From Leptolyngbyaceae cyanobacterium RM1_1_2 (GTDB taxonomy: Bacteria; Cyanobacteriota; Cyanobacteriia; Phormidesmidales; Phormidesmidaceae): a stretch of 64,000 nucleotides of DNA. Below, one piece after another: positions 55,091 to 63,523 of this stretch. Location of the stretch: positions 1-64,000 of the forward strand of contig JAAUQI010000004.1 in the NCBI GenBank assembly GCA_012032345.1, written 5' to 3'. Position numbers and translations under genes: made by a program. A model generated the notes under the pieces. The model saw nothing but the letters and a program-made list of their open reading frames with translations. It searched no databases and was not told the origin of the DNA. Every line of letters begins with the position of its first letter. Position 1 is the first letter of the stretch.

Positions 55091-55900
55091 CTAGAGGCTA
55101 ACAATGCCTGACCACTGCACTTTTTTCTCGTGGGTGCGGCGGTAGGAGAAGAACCGATCGGGTAACTGAAAGGTGCAGTGAGGAGATACGGCTATTTGAT
55201 CAGATTTAATGCCTAGCTGCTCTAGCTGCGATACATTCACCCGGCGGACATCGAGTTTGGCCCGACTGGGTTCATCGTCTTTGAGTAGCGGCGGCGTTTC
55301 TCCCTGCTGTAGATGCTTGACAAAGTCAGACGGGCTGGCAAAATTTTCGGGATTGCTCAGCGTTGCGCCGACTTCAGCCGCTACATGGGTAGAGACCTGA
55401 TAGACTTCACCTGCGATCGCAGGCCCTAGAGCAATGCGTAAATCAGCTAAGCGACTGCCCTGAGACTGTAGCTGCTCGACCGCTTTGGGCACGATTTTGA
55501 GCGCCGTACCGCGCCAGCCAGCATGAACAGCGGCGACCTGTCCGGTAGCGCGATCGCCAATTAAAACAGGCGTGCAGTCGGCGCTGCAGACCCAGGCTGA
55601 CTGTAAAGCCTCACGGGTGACAATGCCGTCAGCCGCAGGCCATTCCAACTGTGGCGGGCCTGATTGTGATTGAGACAGGCTGGCGGCCATGGACTGGCGC
55701 ATGTCAGCGGCGGTCAAAAGCTGGTTGCCGTGAACCTGCCTGACCCGCTGCACAGAGGCACTGGGATTGAGCGCATTGACTAAGCTCTCTGGCGGCTGCG
55801 GCCAAAACTGAGCGGTAAAAAATCCATGAGGCCAAGGCTCTAGCAGTGCGCAGGTTAGATAGGCCGAGCCGTTCCAGCTTTTCCAAGTCCAAAGTTCCAT
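55091..55900 (-). CDS. pgeF: YfiH/LACC1-type purine nucleoside phosphorylase (polyphenol oxidase family)
   Basis: 269 residues. Active-site Cys and His: VCSADCTPVLI and AAVHAGWRGTALKI; the third His is in SPHCTFQLPDRFFSYRR. The family was named polyphenol oxidase; later work shows purine nucleoside phosphorylase and peptidoglycan-editing (PgeF) activities. Stand-alone gene, convergent with the upstream membrane gene. Confidence 0.88.
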   Translation of the reverse strand: MELWTWKSWNGSAYLTCALLEPWPHGFFTAQFWPQPPESLVNALNPSASVQRVRQVHGNQLLTAADMRQSMAASLSQSQSGPPQLEWPAADGIVTREALQSAWVCSADCTPVLIGDRATGQVAAVHAGWRGTALKIVPKAVEQLQSQGSRLADLRIALGPAIAGEVYQVSTHVAAEVGATLSNPENFASPSDFVKHLQQGETPPLLKDDEPSRAKLDVRRVNVSQLEQLGIKSDQIAVSPHCTFQLPDRFFSYRRTHEKKVQWSGIVSL

Positions 55901-56028
55901 GAGGCGAAGATCTCAGCAGAGAGGTCCGTTGTTTAACTTAGTCAATTTTGCCGCGATCGCGCTGCGCTTGAGGAGCAGAGATCGCCTGAAAATCTGAGAT
56001 ATGACAGGTTCCTGAGCCAGCTTTCAAC

Positions 56029-56895
56029 ATGTTAGGCTGGGCGCAGACTATCTTCAGTACCTGCTTGAATCTTCATCAGCTATACCAGAGCTTAGCCGCA
56101 CCGGAGCGTTTAGGCATTGAGCGATCGCTAAGTTTAGTCCATCCGCAGTTTCACATTCATCTGTTTGAGCACCTCAGCTCTACCAGCGCTAAGCTGTGGG
56201 AGCTGCTGCAGGTGGGAGCGGCAATGGGGACTGTTGCGATCGCCCGTCAGCAGTCGGCAGGGCGCGGTCAGTGGGGCCGCACCTGGGAATCACCCGCCGG
56301 TGGACTTTATCTATCATTGGCCCTGGCACCCAATTTACCTGCCGCTCAGGCCCACTGCTTAACCCTTTATAGCGCCTGGGGCATTGCCGCTGCCCTAAGA
56401 AACCTGGGAGTGGCAGCGCTGCTAAAATGGCCTAACGATCTCGTGGTTCGAGGGCGTAAGCTAGGCGGCATTTTAACAGAAACCCGCATTGAAGCTGGGC
56501 TAGTAACGCAAGCTGTCATTGGTGTTGGCCTAAATGTGACGAATCCGGTGCCCGCTACGGGGATAAATTTACAATCGGCTTTGGCCAATTTTCCGGTATC
56601 TCCCCTCAGCCGTTTGGAAACAGTAGCAGCCTTGGTTCTGCGAGGTATTATCCAGGGCTATCACTTTTATCAACAGGTGGGTGCTGTAGCTTTTATGAAA
56701 ACCTACGAAAACCTGCTAATTAACCTGGGTCAAGCTGTTAACATTGATGGGCACTCTGGCTGCGTCATTGGCGTCTCCGAAAAAGGACTGCTGCGGGTAA
56801 GGTTAAAACCGACCCAGCACTCGAAGGAAAGCGAGATTGACCTGCCGCCAGGGGCGATCGCTCTGAGATACAATACTCAAAATTTACACTGTTGA
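56029..56895 (+). CDS. birA: Biotin-[acetyl-CoA-carboxylase] ligase
   Basis: 288 residues. Biotin/ATP-binding RQSAGRGQWGRTWESPAGGL and catalytic KWPNDLVVRGRKLGGIL, then C-terminal SH3-like domain (VNIDGHSGCVIGVSEKGLLR). No N-terminal DNA-binding domain, so not a repressor. Attaches biotin to the acetyl-CoA carboxylase carrier protein. A peptidase gene follows 39 bases later. Confidence 0.93.
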   Translation: MLGWAQTIFSTCLNLHQLYQSLAAPERLGIERSLSLVHPQFHIHLFEHLSSTSAKLWELLQVGAAMGTVAIARQQSAGRGQWGRTWESPAGGLYLSLALAPNLPAAQAHCLTLYSAWGIAAALRNLGVAALLKWPNDLVVRGRKLGGILTETRIEAGLVTQAVIGVGLNVTNPVPATGINLQSALANFPVSPLSRLETVAALVLRGIIQGYHFYQQVGAVAFMKTYENLLINLGQAVNIDGHSGCVIGVSEKGLLRVRLKPTQHSKESEIDLPPGAIALRYNTQNLHC

Positions 56896-56934
56896 CCAAA
56901 ACATTTGGGACTGCATTTAGTACGGAGAGATGGT

Positions 56935-58242
56935 ATGCCTTTGAAGCCCAGCCCTAAGTCGCCCAGCCCTAAGTCAGATTTTGCAATCCGCAGGGCGACG
57001 TTGTTAACGCTGCGTGGCTTTTGTCTGATCGGTGGATTTGGCCTAATTAGCAGCGGTCTAGTCATGGCCGAGTCACTGCCTGATGAACAGTCATTGGAAA
57101 CACTCTCGACGAAAGCTGCCGATTTAGCCCTGACCGTCTCATCTGAACCCGCTCCCGCTCCCGCCGCCCCGGTTTCTCTAGCCCAAGCTGCCGAGTTTCA
57201 AACTGAAACCGCTCCAGTCGCCAAGCCAACCGCCCCTGCTGCCGAAGTTAATATTCTTGCACCCGACCCAGCAGTTCCTGCTGCTGAAGTGGCCCCAGCT
57301 AGCGAGGTCGTACCCAGCTCTATTCCAGCCGCTGAGGATGTGCCTGAAGGCTACAGCTCAGTTTTTGTAGACCCTACTAGTTACAGCGTTGGTGCTACCG
57401 AAAGTCCTGCTTTGGTTTTCTCTGAGCGCTCTACAGGCTGCGAGGCGACGTTACAGCAGGGTCAGGCAGTCCCCAACAGCGTCTGCAACAGCAGTGTTAG
57501 CGGCTCTCTGCCAGGGCTACCAGCCACTAACGCGCCCCAGGTAGCCTTCAGTACCACCAGTGCAGGTACCCCGTCTGTCAATGTTGGCCCGGTCAATATC
57601 AGCGCCAACGGCATCAATTTTTCGAGCAGCAGTACGGCTGCTGGCAGAGACTACTATAATCGTCTGCTGCGTCCGCTCAACAGTCTACGGCAGGGTGGGA
57701 GCTTTATTTTTCCGCTGGCAATCCCAGCGCCGATTACGTCTTTGTTTGGCTGGCGCATACACCCGATTTCTGGTACCCAGCGCTTTCACTCGGGCACTGA
57801 CCTGGGTGCGCCCTTGGGTACCCCCGTTCTGGCTGCTCAGGCAGGCCGGGTAGCCACTGCTGATTTTCTGGGAGGCTATGGTTTAACGGTAATTTTGCGC
57901 CATCAGGAGGGCACCGAAGAGACGCTCTACGGTCACCTCTCTCGTCTGCTGGTACAGCCGGGAGACTGGGTAGAGCAAGGAGAAGTCGTAGGGCTTGTCG
58001 GCAGTACCGGCAACTCTACCGGGCCGCACCTGCACTTTGAGGTGCGACAGCTCACCGGAGATGGCTGGGTAGCCATGAATCCAAACGATTTACTCAGCTA
58101 TGCTCTAGCCCACTTCAACCAGGCTTTGAGCAGTCCGCTAGCCTCTTTGATCATGGGGGCAGGGAGTGCTGAGGCAGGCGCTAACCCGGAGGCGATCGCC
58201 CCCGATCTACCCTTCCGTCCGGCCCAGCCCAATGCTAGCTAA
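56935..58242 (+). CDS. M23-family peptidoglycan DD-metallopeptidase
   Basis: 435 residues. N-terminal signal (GFCLIGGFGLISSGLVMA), a long Ala/Pro/Ser-rich linker (PAPAAPVSLAQAA and similar), then the catalytic domain at about 255-390: FHSGTDLGAPLGTPVLAA (zinc ligands), YGHLSRLLVQPGDW and GPHLHFEVRQL. Full zinc set present, so probably active on cell-wall peptides. ATG 56935 is chosen because the signal peptide then begins near the start. Its stop overlaps the next start (TAATG). Confidence 0.9.
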   Translation: MPLKPSPKSPSPKSDFAIRRATLLTLRGFCLIGGFGLISSGLVMAESLPDEQSLETLSTKAADLALTVSSEPAPAPAAPVSLAQAAEFQTETAPVAKPTAPAAEVNILAPDPAVPAAEVAPASEVVPSSIPAAEDVPEGYSSVFVDPTSYSVGATESPALVFSERSTGCEATLQQGQAVPNSVCNSSVSGSLPGLPATNAPQVAFSTTSAGTPSVNVGPVNISANGINFSSSSTAAGRDYYNRLLRPLNSLRQGGSFIFPLAIPAPITSLFGWRIHPISGTQRFHSGTDLGAPLGTPVLAAQAGRVATADFLGGYGLTVILRHQEGTEETLYGHLSRLLVQPGDWVEQGEVVGLVGSTGNSTGPHLHFEVRQLTGDGWVAMNPNDLLSYALAHFNQALSSPLASLIMGAGSAEAGANPEAIAPDLPFRPAQPNAS

Positions 58243-58682
58243 TGCCCTTTAGCTATTGGCGAACGATTCGATTTGTCGAAACGGATGCAGCCGGGGTCGT
58301 TTACTTTGCTAACTTGCTCAGCCTCTGTCATGAAGCCTACGAAGCGGCTCTGGCAGAGGCAGATATTAATCTCAAGATTTTTTTTGGCCGGGGCGCGATC
58401 GCAGTGCCGATTGTTTACGCCCAGGCTGATTTCTATCAGCCGCTCTTTTGCGGCGATCGCATTGTAATCAGGCTCACCCCGCAGCGCCTCGACGTCAGCC
58501 GCTTTGCCATCACTTACGAAATCTGGCCTGATCAGTCTGAAGCTCAATCGAAAGGCGATCGCCCCCTCGCCACAGCCATCACTCATCATGTCTGTATTGA
58601 CACTGCCAGCCGTCGCCGCCAGCTGCTGACAGCAGAACTACACCATTGGCTGACTCAGTTTTCAGCACCTCAGGACAAATAA
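58242..58682 (+). CDS. 1,4-dihydroxy-2-naphthoyl-CoA hydrolase (hotdog thioesterase)
   Basis: 146 residues. Hotdog fold with RTIRFVETDAAGVVYFANLL and SLCHEAYEAAL near the N-terminus; Asp in ETDAAG is the catalytic acid. Cyanobacterial relatives release DHNA from DHNA-CoA in phylloquinone synthesis. Coupled to the M23 gene by the TAATG overlap at 58240-58244. Confidence 0.88.
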   Translation: MPFSYWRTIRFVETDAAGVVYFANLLSLCHEAYEAALAEADINLKIFFGRGAIAVPIVYAQADFYQPLFCGDRIVIRLTPQRLDVSRFAITYEIWPDQSEAQSKGDRPLATAITHHVCIDTASRRRQLLTAELHHWLTQFSAPQDK

Positions 58683-58772
58683 GCCACCGCCTGTGCTCAT
58701 CTTGGCGATGGCGCTGTTTCTTTACACCGCCTGAGACACCATAATGGAAAAAGAGCTACTAATAAGCCTTCC

Positions 58773-59411
58773 ATGGTAACACTACAGCTCAGACAGATTA
58801 AGATTCTTCCGGGACAGCGAGTTGATTTGGAGAATGTTGGCTGGCAGACCTTAGAGAAAATTCTGATGGAGCTAGGCGATCGCCGTTCTACTCGTATTGC
58901 CTACAGCAACCAAACACTGACTATTGTGGCTCCTCATTTTCGACACAAAAAAACTAAAGTAGTTTTAGGGGATTTGGTCAAGGTACTGCTGGATGAATTG
59001 GAAGTCGATTATGACGCCTCGGGTTCAACCACGTTAAAGCGGCAGGACTTGGGTAAGGGCGTTGAGCCAGATGACTCCTTTTATATTCAAAATTTTGCGC
59101 GGGTTCTCAACAAAGATCGCATTGATCTCACAGTTGATCCACCACCAGATTTGGCGATTGAAGTTGACCTAACTTCTAAAACGCAGCTTGAGGTATACGA
59201 AGCGCTCGGCATCCCAGAGCTATGGCGCTACGATGGGGGACGCTTGCGTATCGACGTTTTGCAGCAGGGCCGCTATGTGGAAGTATCAGAAAGCTCAATT
59301 TTTCCAGGCTGGGCGATCGCAAATTTAGCAGAGGAGTATGTGAGGCGATCGCTGGAAGTGGGTCAGGGTCGGGCGATGCGAGAGTTTCGACAGCGAGTGC
59401 AGCAGAGATAA
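58773..59411 (+). CDS. Uma2-family (DUF820) protein
   Basis: 212 residues, intact. PD-(D/E)xK-like residues: GVEPDDSFYIQN, PPDLAIEVDLTSKTQLEVYE and ELWRYDGGRLRI. Restriction-endonuclease-like fold, substrate unknown. Numerous in cyanobacteria and often next to mobile or defence DNA. Its end is 80 bases from the CRISPR remnant, and a second intact member (62139) is on the other side of the cas genes. Confidence 0.85.
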   Translation: MVTLQLRQIKILPGQRVDLENVGWQTLEKILMELGDRRSTRIAYSNQTLTIVAPHFRHKKTKVVLGDLVKVLLDELEVDYDASGSTTLKRQDLGKGVEPDDSFYIQNFARVLNKDRIDLTVDPPPDLAIEVDLTSKTQLEVYEALGIPELWRYDGGRLRIDVLQQGRYVEVSESSIFPGWAIANLAEEYVRRSLEVGQGRAMREFRQRVQQR

Positions 59412-59490
59412 GCGCAGTTGCTAATTGCCTCAGGGCTGCTCAGGCCAGCAGGTCATCTCGGGTAATTTCATTAGGACGCAGAGATCCCCA

Positions 59491-59600
59491 GTGCTCAACG
59501 CCTTGCGGCATTAGTATCAGTGGTTTGGCAGGCCAGTAAAGCCGCGATCGCTGTGAGATAAAATTGTGCTCAACGCCTTGCGGCATCAGTGGTTTGGCAG
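59491..59600 (-). CRISPR. Two-repeat CRISPR remnant beside cas2
   Basis: Unit A 59491-59531 and unit B 59566-59600 share GTGCTCAACGCCTTGCGGCA and CAGTGGTTTGGCAG. Unit B is 35 bases; unit A is 41 because of six extra bases (TTAGTA). The single clear spacer is 34 bases (59532-59565). Read on the minus strand each repeat holds a small stem ATGCC/GGCGT capped by GCAA, then TTGAGCAC as a likely 8-base crRNA handle. cas2 lies 246 bases away on the leader side. Further degenerate repeats may lie below 59491 but are not convincing. Confidence 0.7.
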
Positions 59601-59846
59601 TGCGGTCTCTGAAACCCTTATCCAGCGAGTATTTCCAGAAGGTTTTGCAAGATGGAACATTGTTTCTGAGTTTACGCACTACCTCTTCAAGTATATTCGA
59701 TTGCCCTTGCCTCGAAACTCTATTGGGTAGAGCTTTCAGCTTATGCAAGTATTCAAATGAGCTGCTATTCCCTCCTAAGTTTTGAACTATAAAGCTTTGA
59801 GAGACAACCGGATAGGAAATTGCTTTGACAATCAGAGATCCATGCA
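59601..59846. other. Probable CRISPR leader between cas2 and the repeats
   Basis: About 246 AT-richer bases between the cas2 stop and the first repeat. No gene. A minus-strand frame open at 59440-59850 runs through both repeats and is not a protein I believe in. The leader with the array promoter should be here, but no motif stands out. Confidence 0.45.
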
Positions 59847-60140
59847 TCAATAAATTATGTGCAGATCATGATTTACCTCCCAAGCCTCTGGACGATTACA
59901 GGCTTCAATCCTCTCAACACAACGATTACAGAGACCAGCGATAAGTAAGCTGTCCTCCTTGGTTAGAATCTGTTCCAGCTTCCACCGGAGTTGTTCACGA
60001 TCTCGTTGGTTCAGTCGCACCCGAAAGATTGAGAACTGGATAGTTTCGCCATAACCCTTCAGCAACTTGTGAGCTTTGCGCCAGCGCTTAGGATCCCGAA
60101 TATCGTAGCAAATTAGATAGTAGTTCTTGCTTTCAGCCAT
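59847..60140 (-). CDS. cas2: CRISPR-associated endonuclease Cas2
   Basis: 97 residues. Ferredoxin-like fold with YYLICYDIRDPKRWRKAHKL at the start (conserved Asp in YDI), GYGETIQFSIFRV in the middle and LLIAGLCNRCVERIEAC later. With Cas1 it inserts new spacers. Separated from cas4-cas1 by 9 bases and co-transcribed with it. Confidence 0.95.
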   Translation of the reverse strand: MAESKNYYLICYDIRDPKRWRKAHKLLKGYGETIQFSIFRVRLNQRDREQLRWKLEQILTKEDSLLIAGLCNRCVERIEACNRPEAWEVNHDLHIIY

Positions 60141-60149
60141 TTACCTACC

Positions 60150-61814
60150 TCACCGAATCACTAACTGAGCAAACAAACCACCCTCGCCCATCCACTCTTT
60201 TTCGAGCAGGCGGACTTCTAACTCAATCAGACGGCGATAGGTCAGCGAGTACTGAGTAACCGGATGCTTCCAACTCTCTTCTTTGCGCCGCTCATAGAGG
60301 CTTATAAACTTGCGGCGGCCACCATCACTCAGCCAAACTTGTTCACCCCGAATCTGAAAGTCTTCAGCTTTATCCCATTGGTTCCGGTTGATAGAAGCCA
60401 TCACAGGCATATCCACCAGGGGTACTCGAAAGATCTCCATCAGGTCAAGGGCTAAGGGCGGGGCTTGGGTGCGAGGTTGGTGATAGAAGCCAAGAGCAGG
60501 CTCTAGACCCACAGCCAGGATCGCGTTCATTACATCCTTCAGAAGCATTGAATACCCAAAACTCAGTAAGGCATTAAAGCGATCCTTAGGAGGACGCCGA
60601 TTACGGCTCTCAAAGCGAAACTCAGGGGCTGCGTTTTCAGAAATGAGATTGGGTAAGGCTCCAAAAAAAAGCGCTGCTAGATTGCCCTCCAAGCCCAGCA
60701 AAGAGGAGAGAACATCGGCTTTGGGCACCTGCTTCAATATCCGCTGCATTTGCTCAATAGCTTGCTCCAAGGCTGCGTTAGCAGTATCCACACCACGCTG
60801 CCCGCGCATCAGAAACTTACGCTGGCTCTGACCCCGGCAGGTCACCAACTGGCGGGCTAGTTGAAGGCAAATGGTCGGATCAGTAAGCGCCTGATACTGC
60901 CGAATTCGTCGTTGGATACTGCCTTGGCGGGTGTCAAAGCTACCCAAGTAGCGGCCACCCCCTGACACAAAATGCAAGCCTACTTCTTGCTCCGCGCAGA
61001 AGTACATTGCTTGGGTTGAGATTTGAGCATAGCCGTGAAGAATTAGTTGACCTGTCTGGCGAGAAGGAACTGTCGTCGTGGTGCCATCTCGCTTAGTGAT
61101 CTTGAATTGATCCCCACTTTTGCCAACCCGAGTACCTGCCTCGGTTACATGGATGATTTTTCGTTCATCATCTTCAGGGAATAGCCGAATAGCTTGATCA
61201 GTCTTGCCTTGAGCTAGCCGAGTTTCCTCTGGCAAACAGACTGGTGCTAACGAACACCGAGCGCATAGCCGCTCATTTGTAGTCACTGGAGGCCGTTCTG
61301 GGGACAGCCTGAGCTGTCGTGCTCGTTCTACGGAGTCCAAAACATCCTGGCGGGCCTGATCATCTAAAAGCACATGTACCAGCACGTTATCGGCGTGATA
61401 GCGGATTCGGCCCTCAGGCACAGTGATACCTAGCTCAGCTTCGAGTAAGCAAGCGTAGGCCAGGATTTGAATGCGATCGCTCTCCCAGGCTTGCGGTTTG
61501 TTGTCTTGCCCCCGATAGCAGCGGCCTCGCTTGTGCTCATAGGGAATGGTTTGGCGATTTCGGGTTCTCAGGGCATCAACTTTGCCTCTTAACCCCAGCT
61601 CGGTATTCTCAAGGACAAACTGAGTCCATTCCTCGCCCTCTTCTTCAAGTTCCATGTGCAAGCGGCGACCAGCAAAAACGGCTGCGTCCTGGGTATAAAG
61701 TTCCTCGACTTCTTCTAGATAGTACAGGCGTGGGCAATATACTAATGCATGTAAAGCATTGACTCTGATGGTTTCTTGAGGCTCGGTGGTAGCTTCAACG
61801 ATGGCTGTAGTCAT
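60150..61814 (-). CDS. cas4-cas1: Cas4-Cas1 fusion protein, spacer acquisition
   Basis: 554 residues from ATG 61814, which has AGGAG 10 bases upstream. Cas4 half (1-200): Cys27 in VYCPRLYYLEE, RecB-type nuclease residues in GKVDALR (Asp80), YEHKRGR (Glu93, Lys95) and QILAYA, and the last three iron-sulfur Cys at 184, 187 and 193. Cas1 half (205-554): catalytic Glu376 in LGLEGNLAALFFGAL, His445 in GFYHQPR and Asp457 in LDLMEIFR. Cas4 trims prespacers and picks those with a correct PAM; Cas1-Cas2 integrates them. All key residues are present, so it should be active. Fusions of this kind occur in type I-G (old I-U), V-B and a cyanobacterial/myxobacterial type I branch. Confidence 0.93.
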   Translation of the reverse strand: MTTAIVEATTEPQETIRVNALHALVYCPRLYYLEEVEELYTQDAAVFAGRRLHMELEEEGEEWTQFVLENTELGLRGKVDALRTRNRQTIPYEHKRGRCYRGQDNKPQAWESDRIQILAYACLLEAELGITVPEGRIRYHADNVLVHVLLDDQARQDVLDSVERARQLRLSPERPPVTTNERLCARCSLAPVCLPEETRLAQGKTDQAIRLFPEDDERKIIHVTEAGTRVGKSGDQFKITKRDGTTTTVPSRQTGQLILHGYAQISTQAMYFCAEQEVGLHFVSGGGRYLGSFDTRQGSIQRRIRQYQALTDPTICLQLARQLVTCRGQSQRKFLMRGQRGVDTANAALEQAIEQMQRILKQVPKADVLSSLLGLEGNLAALFFGALPNLISENAAPEFRFESRNRRPPKDRFNALLSFGYSMLLKDVMNAILAVGLEPALGFYHQPRTQAPPLALDLMEIFRVPLVDMPVMASINRNQWDKAEDFQIRGEQVWLSDGGRRKFISLYERRKEESWKHPVTQYSLTYRRLIELEVRLLEKEWMGEGGLFAQLVIR

Positions 61815-62138
61815 TTCAGGAACTCCTAACCGTGTGAGTAACGATCCAACTATGACTACAGAAGCCTGCAATTTTATTTCAGTCTAAGAATCTCCGTATT
61901 GCTCGCCATCTTTAGCTAGCAGAATAAATGTACTTTGATGTTTCTTCGGAAGATCAAGCGACCTAGAATTTGCCTATATTGGCTTAGTTGGAACTACAAT
62001 TCTTCAACGCCCCAAAGCCTTCAAAAGTATCCGCGCCACAGCCACAAGGGCGCAAGGGAATGTATCTATGCTAGGAAAGGGAAAATTGCCAGACGGCATC
62101 TGAGGCTGGATAAGTAACCATCTAGAACCCTATAGATG
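61815..62138. other. Intergenic upstream of cas4-cas1
   Basis: 324 bases without a convincing gene; the plus-strand 60-codon frame at 61935-62117 has no recognisable sequence. It must hold the promoter for cas4-cas1 unless transcription comes from the Uma2 gene. The left copy of a 15-bp direct repeat is at 62091-62105. Confidence 0.45.
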
Positions 62139-62786
62139 TCAGTCCAGGGTGCCAGCGGCCAAGATAGGGGCAACCGTCAGATTTAGTTCAGGAAAAGTAG
62201 GGGAGGCGATCGCCTGATCACCAATCAATACCATCTCTTCGTACAATCCTTCGTCCCAACGGAGCAACGTTACTTTTGCCTCTAGAGGATCAACAATCCA
62301 ATATTCAGGTACTTCTAAGGCTGCGTATTCAGATCGTTTGTAGCGATAGTCGCGGGTTACGGAGTCAGGGCTGACCACCTCGACAATTAGCTGGGGAGCG
62401 GTTTGAAAGACCGCTGATTGACCCAGCAGTTCTTTGGCCTGAGCTTGGGTGACAATGCACAGATCCACTAGCCGCGATTTGGCGGATCCCGTTCTGACAC
62501 CAGCCTCGCGGAAGGTCAGCCAAGGCCAGCCCAATCGCTGAATTTCTGTCTTCAAGGTAACGTCAACAAAATCAGTGATAAGGAAATGCTCAACTCTGGG
62601 TGGGGTCATGAGAATCAGTTGTCCATCCACCAGTTCGTAGCGATTATCGGTGCCGTCGTCATAGGCCAGATAGTCCTCAAAGGTGAGTGGTTGGGTGACG
62701 GTGTTGACCATAGGAACTCGATAATCAGTGGGCTGGCTCTATTTTAGAAGATGTGGTTGAGTGGAATGAATAGACGGCATCTGAGG
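62091..62786. repeat. 15-bp direct repeats flanking a Uma2 gene
   Basis: AGACGGCATCTGAGG at 62091-62105 and again at 62772-62786, with the Uma2 gene (62139-62711) between them. The start points are 681 bases apart. Such flanking copies can be the trace of an insertion or a path for its excision. Confidence 0.8.
62139..62711 (-). CDS. Uma2-family (DUF820) protein inside the cas locus
   Basis: 190 residues, intact. Start MVNTVTQPLTFEDYLAYDDG is typical for the family; nuclease-like residues in LVDLCIV, PQLIVEVVSPDSVTRDYRYK and EYWIVDPLEAKVTLLR give the D...ExV...K pattern. Restriction-endonuclease-like fold, function unestablished. It separates cas5 from cas4-cas1, reads in the same direction as both and is bracketed by 15-bp direct repeats. 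Confidence 0.88.
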   Translation of the reverse strand: MVNTVTQPLTFEDYLAYDDGTDNRYELVDGQLILMTPPRVEHFLITDFVDVTLKTEIQRLGWPWLTFREAGVRTGSAKSRLVDLCIVTQAQAKELLGQSAVFQTAPQLIVEVVSPDSVTRDYRYKRSEYAALEVPEYWIVDPLEAKVTLLRWDEGLYEEMVLIGDQAIASPTFPELNLTVAPILAAGTLD

Positions 62787-62845
62787 TTTGAAGGACTCGC
62801 GGTTCTGTATTCAGTTTTCCAGGTTCAAAGCTAGATCGCGGCTGG

Positions 62846-63517
62846 TTAACTTTTCTTGGTTGAGCGCTTAGTCTTTTTGCTTTTCTGTTCAACAGTAGGC
62901 GGTTTGGGGATTTCTACCAAGCACTCTAAATGGAATTCGTCGCTCCAGCCGAAACGTTGAAAAATTCCCTGTCCAGTTTTGCGATCGATCCAAACGGGTA
63001 GGCCAATCAGCCCCCGATTGTCTTTGATAAGCCAACGCACTGAGCCATCGGCGTCGCGGTAGGCACGAACTCCATTGACCATTGCCCAAGATTCACCTAA
63101 ACTTAGGCCACCAAAGCGACTGATTTGAGATGGAGCGGAAAGGGCGATCGCAACTCGATCAACCAGCTTCACCGTTGCCAACTCCTCACCTGAGTCAATC
63201 TGAATAGCTATCTGCAAGTCCGTCAAAAGCTCATGGTGATTTGGCTTTGAGAACTTGCTAGTCGGGTAAGTACCCATGTGAGTTTTACTGAACTTATGGT
63301 GGCGCTGCTTCCGCACAATCCGCGAGATCGGTGGGTCATCACCCACAATGCCGACCGCAATCTTCACTCCGCGATGAGCCTCCATATCAACCTCACCCAC
63401 TAGGGATAGCAGCAGACCGTAAACCGTTGATGGTGGGGGATAGCGGTAGGTTTCTTTGTAGTCCCTAGCAAAGCTGCGGGGAAAACTGGTGCAGGGACAG
63501 GCGAGATAGAGCTGCAT
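62846..63517 (-). CDS. cas5: Cas5-family CRISPR effector subunit
   Basis: 223 residues. N-terminal MQLYLACPCTSFPRSFARDY, YRYPPPSTVYGLLLSLVGEV is the Cas5 pattern (first strand, then PP-x-T-x-x-G-L-L). The rest is beta-rich and ends in a Lys-rich tail (KSKKTKRSTKKS). Cas5 binds the 5' handle of the crRNA in type I Cascade complexes. A type I-B/MYXAN-like assignment is possible; subtype cannot be fixed from this one protein. It starts 6 bases after the toxin stop and lacks a good ribosome-binding site, so translation is likely coupled to it. No cas3, cas7, cas8 or cas6 inside the window. Confidence 0.82.
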   Translation of the reverse strand: MQLYLACPCTSFPRSFARDYKETYRYPPPSTVYGLLLSLVGEVDMEAHRGVKIAVGIVGDDPPISRIVRKQRHHKFSKTHMGTYPTSKFSKPNHHELLTDLQIAIQIDSGEELATVKLVDRVAIALSAPSQISRFGGLSLGESWAMVNGVRAYRDADGSVRWLIKDNRGLIGLPVWIDRKTGQGIFQRFGWSDEFHLECLVEIPKPPTVEQKSKKTKRSTKKS

Positions 63518-63523
63518 AGTCTT

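Noticed and set aside
59440-59850. 136-codon minus-strand frame between Uma2 and cas2
   Set aside because: It runs straight through both CRISPR repeats, which explains its repeated KPLMPQGVEH-like segments. No family resemblance, and the region is better explained as leader and repeats.
61935-62117. 60-codon plus-strand ORF upstream of cas4-cas1
   Set aside because: Unrecognised basic peptide, opposite to the operon, overlaps the 15-bp repeat. Likely chance.
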